NCBI GenBank assembly: GCA_000969725.1 | Contig: JXSR01S074705.1 | From: Ophiothrix spiculata | Lineage: Eukaryota > Echinodermata > Ophiuroidea > Amphilepidida > Ophiotrichidae | Strand: one strand, 5' to 3' | Length of the DNA stretch: 29,745 nucleotides | Part shown: one piece after another, positions 1 through 29,745 of the stretch | Layout of the letters: each line of letters starts with the position of its first letter | Numbering within the stretch: the stretch's first letter is position 1 | Program-made: the position numbers and the translations under genes | The notes under the pieces: model-generated | Database searches by the model: none | Seen by the model: the letters and a program-made list of their open reading frames with translations, nothing else | What the model was told of the DNA's origin: nothing

Positions 1-105
1 GCATATATGATGTATACAAATACCATACATTAGATATGCTACAAGGAGCAACATGTACGAGCCGACAACTGGACCCGTTTGCCGCGGCGGTACACATATA
101 TCCAA
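1..105. repeat. Foldback MITE arm, cut by the window edge
   Basis: The words AGATATGCTACAAGGAGCAA, GAGCCGACAACTG and TTGCCGCGGCGGT recur in the same order in the complete palindrome at 11850-12011. Here the loop and right arm are present and the left arm would lie outside the window. Confidence 0.8.
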
Positions 106-886
106 TTTTCGTGCATAAAAAGGGTATTTTGGTGGCCATTTTGGATCTCACTATGGATACAGAGATGTATTGAACAAAACAGACGTCATATTTAGATTCT
201 ATGCTTCAAGACCTTTCATTTGACCCCCATATTGCCATACTTCTGACAATGTTGAAAATTGACCCCCTAGGGACTCCCATAGGGGGGGTCTGTGTGCACT
301 TTTCACATGGGGTCCCTGAAGCCACATAGTCAGCATACTACAGGGAGTCTATCTACATATGTAATATAAAAATAGCAGACGGATGCCCCGGGGGTCCCCG
401 TGCTCCCCGGTTATGGTGGCCAAATATGCCATGTACAAAGTCTATGGGAAATTGGAAAATAGCGTAACTCAAAAACGCTTTGACGGAAAAAATCTAAATT
501 TGGAATACAAGTTTTTTTCATCATTCTGCACATTCTGTGAAAAAATTTGAACAAATTCTGTGCAGGACACCGTAGCCGTTAGAACCACCTTAAGAAACAA
601 ATAAACCTTTAGAATAAAATTCCCGATTTTCCCGGGCGATATCTCTTAATTGGCGACATTTTGGTATTTCTTATCGATTTAAATAGGCCTGTATTGAATA
701 TTCAAAAATTCCTTGCCTACATTACATTTCCTGATTTTAAATAAATTTTGTGAACTGAGACAATTTGTCTCAGATTGTGAATGACATGGGTGAAAGTTGT
801 TTGAGTCTATCGGAAGGAGCTCGAGTCAACTGGCTTATTATGGCCCATAGTGAATTGATCGTGACGAAACTACGTCGCAAATCGAT

Positions 887-1120
887 ATGATTGACCAGGA
901 GTGTGAGAGGCCAGATGACAAAAACAAGGAAAAGCGTGTAAAGTTGGGGTAAAAGGTCCGAAATGAGCTGAAAATGGATGAAAAAGCTAACATTTTAGCA
1001 CATGAACATTTCAAAAACGAGGAACAGCTGAAAAGAGGAACTCTCACACCCCTGATTGACACGGTCACAGAGGACAAAATGAGACATTTCCTTTGCGTTT
1101 ACCACCTGGTATCATCATGA
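887..1120 (+). pseudogene. Decayed open frame with one in-frame stop, unrecognised
   Basis: A 77-codon frame begins ATG at 887 and ends TGA at 1118-1120, with one internal TAA at 950-952. Residues on both sides of the stop are strongly charged and look coding (for example KMDEKANILAHEHFKNEEQL). I do not recognise the family. It may be a fragment of a transposon protein or a retrocopy inside the methyltransferase intron, or chance. It could also be read as non-coding repeat. Confidence 0.3.
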
Positions 1121-1297
1121 CCAAAGGTCTAGTCTAGTCACTCTAGACAAAGACAAGTCTCAATTAACATGATTATAATTATTATAAGATCACCTCATTC
1201 TTCTTTGTTCTAAATTGTACAGATTAGGCTACATAAAAAATAATTACCTTTAATATAAAATTTTATAAAATATAATTTGCATTGAAATTTAACTTAC

Positions 1298-1462
1298 TGT
1301 AAGAAATGACTTCAGAAATTGTACAGATTCTGAAATGTCAAGGCCAGAAATGTGTCCATATCCGCCAAGCATTCCGTTGACATCTGGCGAGACATCTGAC
1401 CAATATTGAGCAGCATCTTGGTAAAATGCGTCCTTTTTCATAGCATGCTTCGCCACTGCCAT
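1298..1462 (-). CDS. NTMT1/NTMT2-like: Alpha-N-terminal protein methyltransferase (NTMT1/2-like), first recognisable coding exon
   Basis: The family uses S-adenosylmethionine to methylate the alpha-amino group of proteins with an exposed Xaa-Pro-Lys N-terminus, after removal of Met. This 55-codon minus-strand exon contains the family's N-terminal signature: KDAFYQDAAQYW, then NGMLGGYGHISGLDI, then a VQFLKSFL helix. Family proteins have an aromatic-rich helix, an invariant DGMLGGYGHIS-like segment and an FLQ..L helix in the same order. The exon ends in phase 0 at a good donor (ACA then GTAAGT, 1297-1292). The methyltransferase core (the DCGAGIG-type SAM motif) is not in positions 1-1297 and must lie left of the window. 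The start could be the ATG at 1462 or the one at 1441. The frame stays open further upstream to a possible acceptor (TTTTTTCAG), so a 5' exon is possible. The exon diverges from KAP3. Pre-duplication invertebrates may have a single gene, so NTMT1 versus NTMT2 is not resolved. Confidence 0.88.
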
Positions 1463-2231
1463 TTGAAACTTTGTGATTTTTTGAAAAAGCTGAAAAAATT
1501 CTTAAATAAAACAACGAAATCACGACTTTTTCCAATCAAATTGAGTAAGCTTACTGAACCGCGCAAGCCAAATCCGAAACCAAAACACAAACATGTGTTT
1601 ATTGACGAATTGGTGTTTCCAGAAATAAAATATTTGATTTCAAGTTTCATAAAATGTGGCATAATTTACCGTTTTTGTAATAAAATTAATGTTTTGAAAA
1701 TCATATATCAAGGTTTGAAACATTTTTTACTTTCTTTGTTGAGATGGTTTGTTGTTTTAAACTATTTATATTTTTCAAAATTAATTAAAAAACTAAATAC
1801 CGCTTTCAGAGTTCAATCAAGGTCATATTTTTTTGCTGTTCTTTTTGCTGCCCGCTTTCCCTCAACAAATATTAAAGTTATTTAATTTTTGGAAATTACT
1901 CAAATGTTAAAAGGCAATGTCTTGTAAAGATTGTATTATTGAATGATTTAGATTGTGTTTTATCACAATTTGTGCACCTAGGTTGACTATGAATACCAAA
2001 TTTTCCAATTACAAAAGGCAAATTCAGTCAAGGAGCAGGGAGGGCTTTCATAAAAATAAACTATGTAAACCTTCCCATAATGCCTTGTTTTATATACATT
2101 TTATTTGACAGAAAATCCTGGAGGCTGGCGAAACTGTGAATTTGTGCATTGTATCATGAAACTGTATCATATATGTCAGAAATAAATGATGTTATCACTT
2201 TGGTAGAATATCTGTTATTACAAAAGCAAGT
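1463..2231. promoter_or_regulatory. Divergent intergenic region between the NTMT-like gene and KAP3
   Basis: About 770 bp of AT-rich sequence separate two divergently read first coding exons, so both promoters and 5' UTRs must lie here unless more 5' exons exist elsewhere. I see no CpG island, no clear TATA box at a defined distance and no strong RFX X-box. A TTTTATTTGACAG at about 2099-2111 could be an acceptor for a non-coding KAP3 exon. Some plus-strand open frame is present (1406-1885) but it is antisense to the methyltransferase exon and low in complexity. Promoter function is inferred from layout only. Confidence 0.6.

Positions 2232-29745
<27,514 letters not shown>

Larger units (their letters stand above)
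1..1297 (-). other. Intron 1 (partial) of the NTMT-like gene, repeat-derived
   Basis: This stretch lies downstream of the methyltransferase exon donor on the minus strand. It starts with one arm of a foldback repeat (1-105) that matches 11938-12010. Positions 887-1120 hold a charged 77-codon plus-strand frame broken by one TAA (see its own entry). No further methyltransferase exon was found. Confidence 0.55.

Noticed and set aside
838..1077. 79-codon minus-strand frame as methyltransferase exon 2
   Set aside because: Ser/Phe-rich and without the SAM-binding DCGAGIG-like motif or any other family feature. The charged plus-strand frame in the same place is more coding-like.
1406..1885. 159-codon plus-strand open frame upstream of KAP3
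   Set aside because: It begins antisense to the conserved methyltransferase exon, then runs through AT-rich sequence giving Phe/Leu/Lys/Ile-rich protein with no recognisable family. Probably chance.
1982..1998. Possible RFX X-box (GTTGACTATGAATACC) in the divergent promoter
   Set aside because: Only the first half resembles the X-box. The second half lacks the AAC core, so it is too weak to annotate.

Overview
This window is animal nuclear DNA, AT-rich and full of introns. It carries most of one conserved gene on the plus strand, KAP3 (KIFAP3), the non-motor subunit of heterotrimeric kinesin-2. Fourteen coding exons can be placed by reading conserved KAP3 protein across matching splice phases. 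They cover about residues 1-598 of a protein of roughly 790 residues, so the last ~190 residues lie beyond the right edge. The protein is recognised from knowledge of the family and was not searched. Abundant AATAGGCCTA-type words, many TA- and TTAA-flanked miniature transposons and several decayed LINEs suggest a marine invertebrate deuterostome (hemichordate, echinoderm or possibly lancelet). The species cannot be fixed from the sequence.

Layout. Positions 1-1297 are the first intron of a second gene on the minus strand, whose first recognisable coding exon is at 1298-1462. It encodes the N-terminus of an alpha-N-terminal protein methyltransferase (NTMT1/NTMT2, METTL11 family). About 770 bp separate this exon from the KAP3 start codon at 2232, so the two genes are divergent and probably share a promoter region. 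From memory, human KIFAP3 and NTMT2 (METTL11B) are also head-to-head neighbours on 1q24, so this pair looks like old conserved microsynteny. KAP3 exons then run at 2232-2263, 6306-6437, 7593-7744, 9759-9823, 11239-11380, 13029-13253, 15846-15935, 19316-19494, 22089-22142, 23020-23128, 23822-23922, 26104-26325, 27686-27851 and 29589-29714.

Twelve of the thirteen complete introns are GT-AG. Intron 6 (13254-15845) is a clear U12-type AT-AC intron, with ATATCCTTTT at the 5' end, a TTCCTTAAC branch site 11 nt from the end, and a terminal AC. The introns hold many mobile-element remains: a hAT element with an 8-bp target duplication, a TTAA-flanked element, several TA-flanked MITEs, long foldback palindromes (one built of ~26-bp tandem units), six LINE reverse-transcriptase fragments, and a TIR element carrying a tRNA-like B box. 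Intron 8 contains a second copy of the last 36 coding bases of exon 8 with its donor.

Two assembly cautions. A 50-N gap at 17021-17070 is flanked by identical 43-bp sequences. The last 25 bp of the window repeat part of exon 14.
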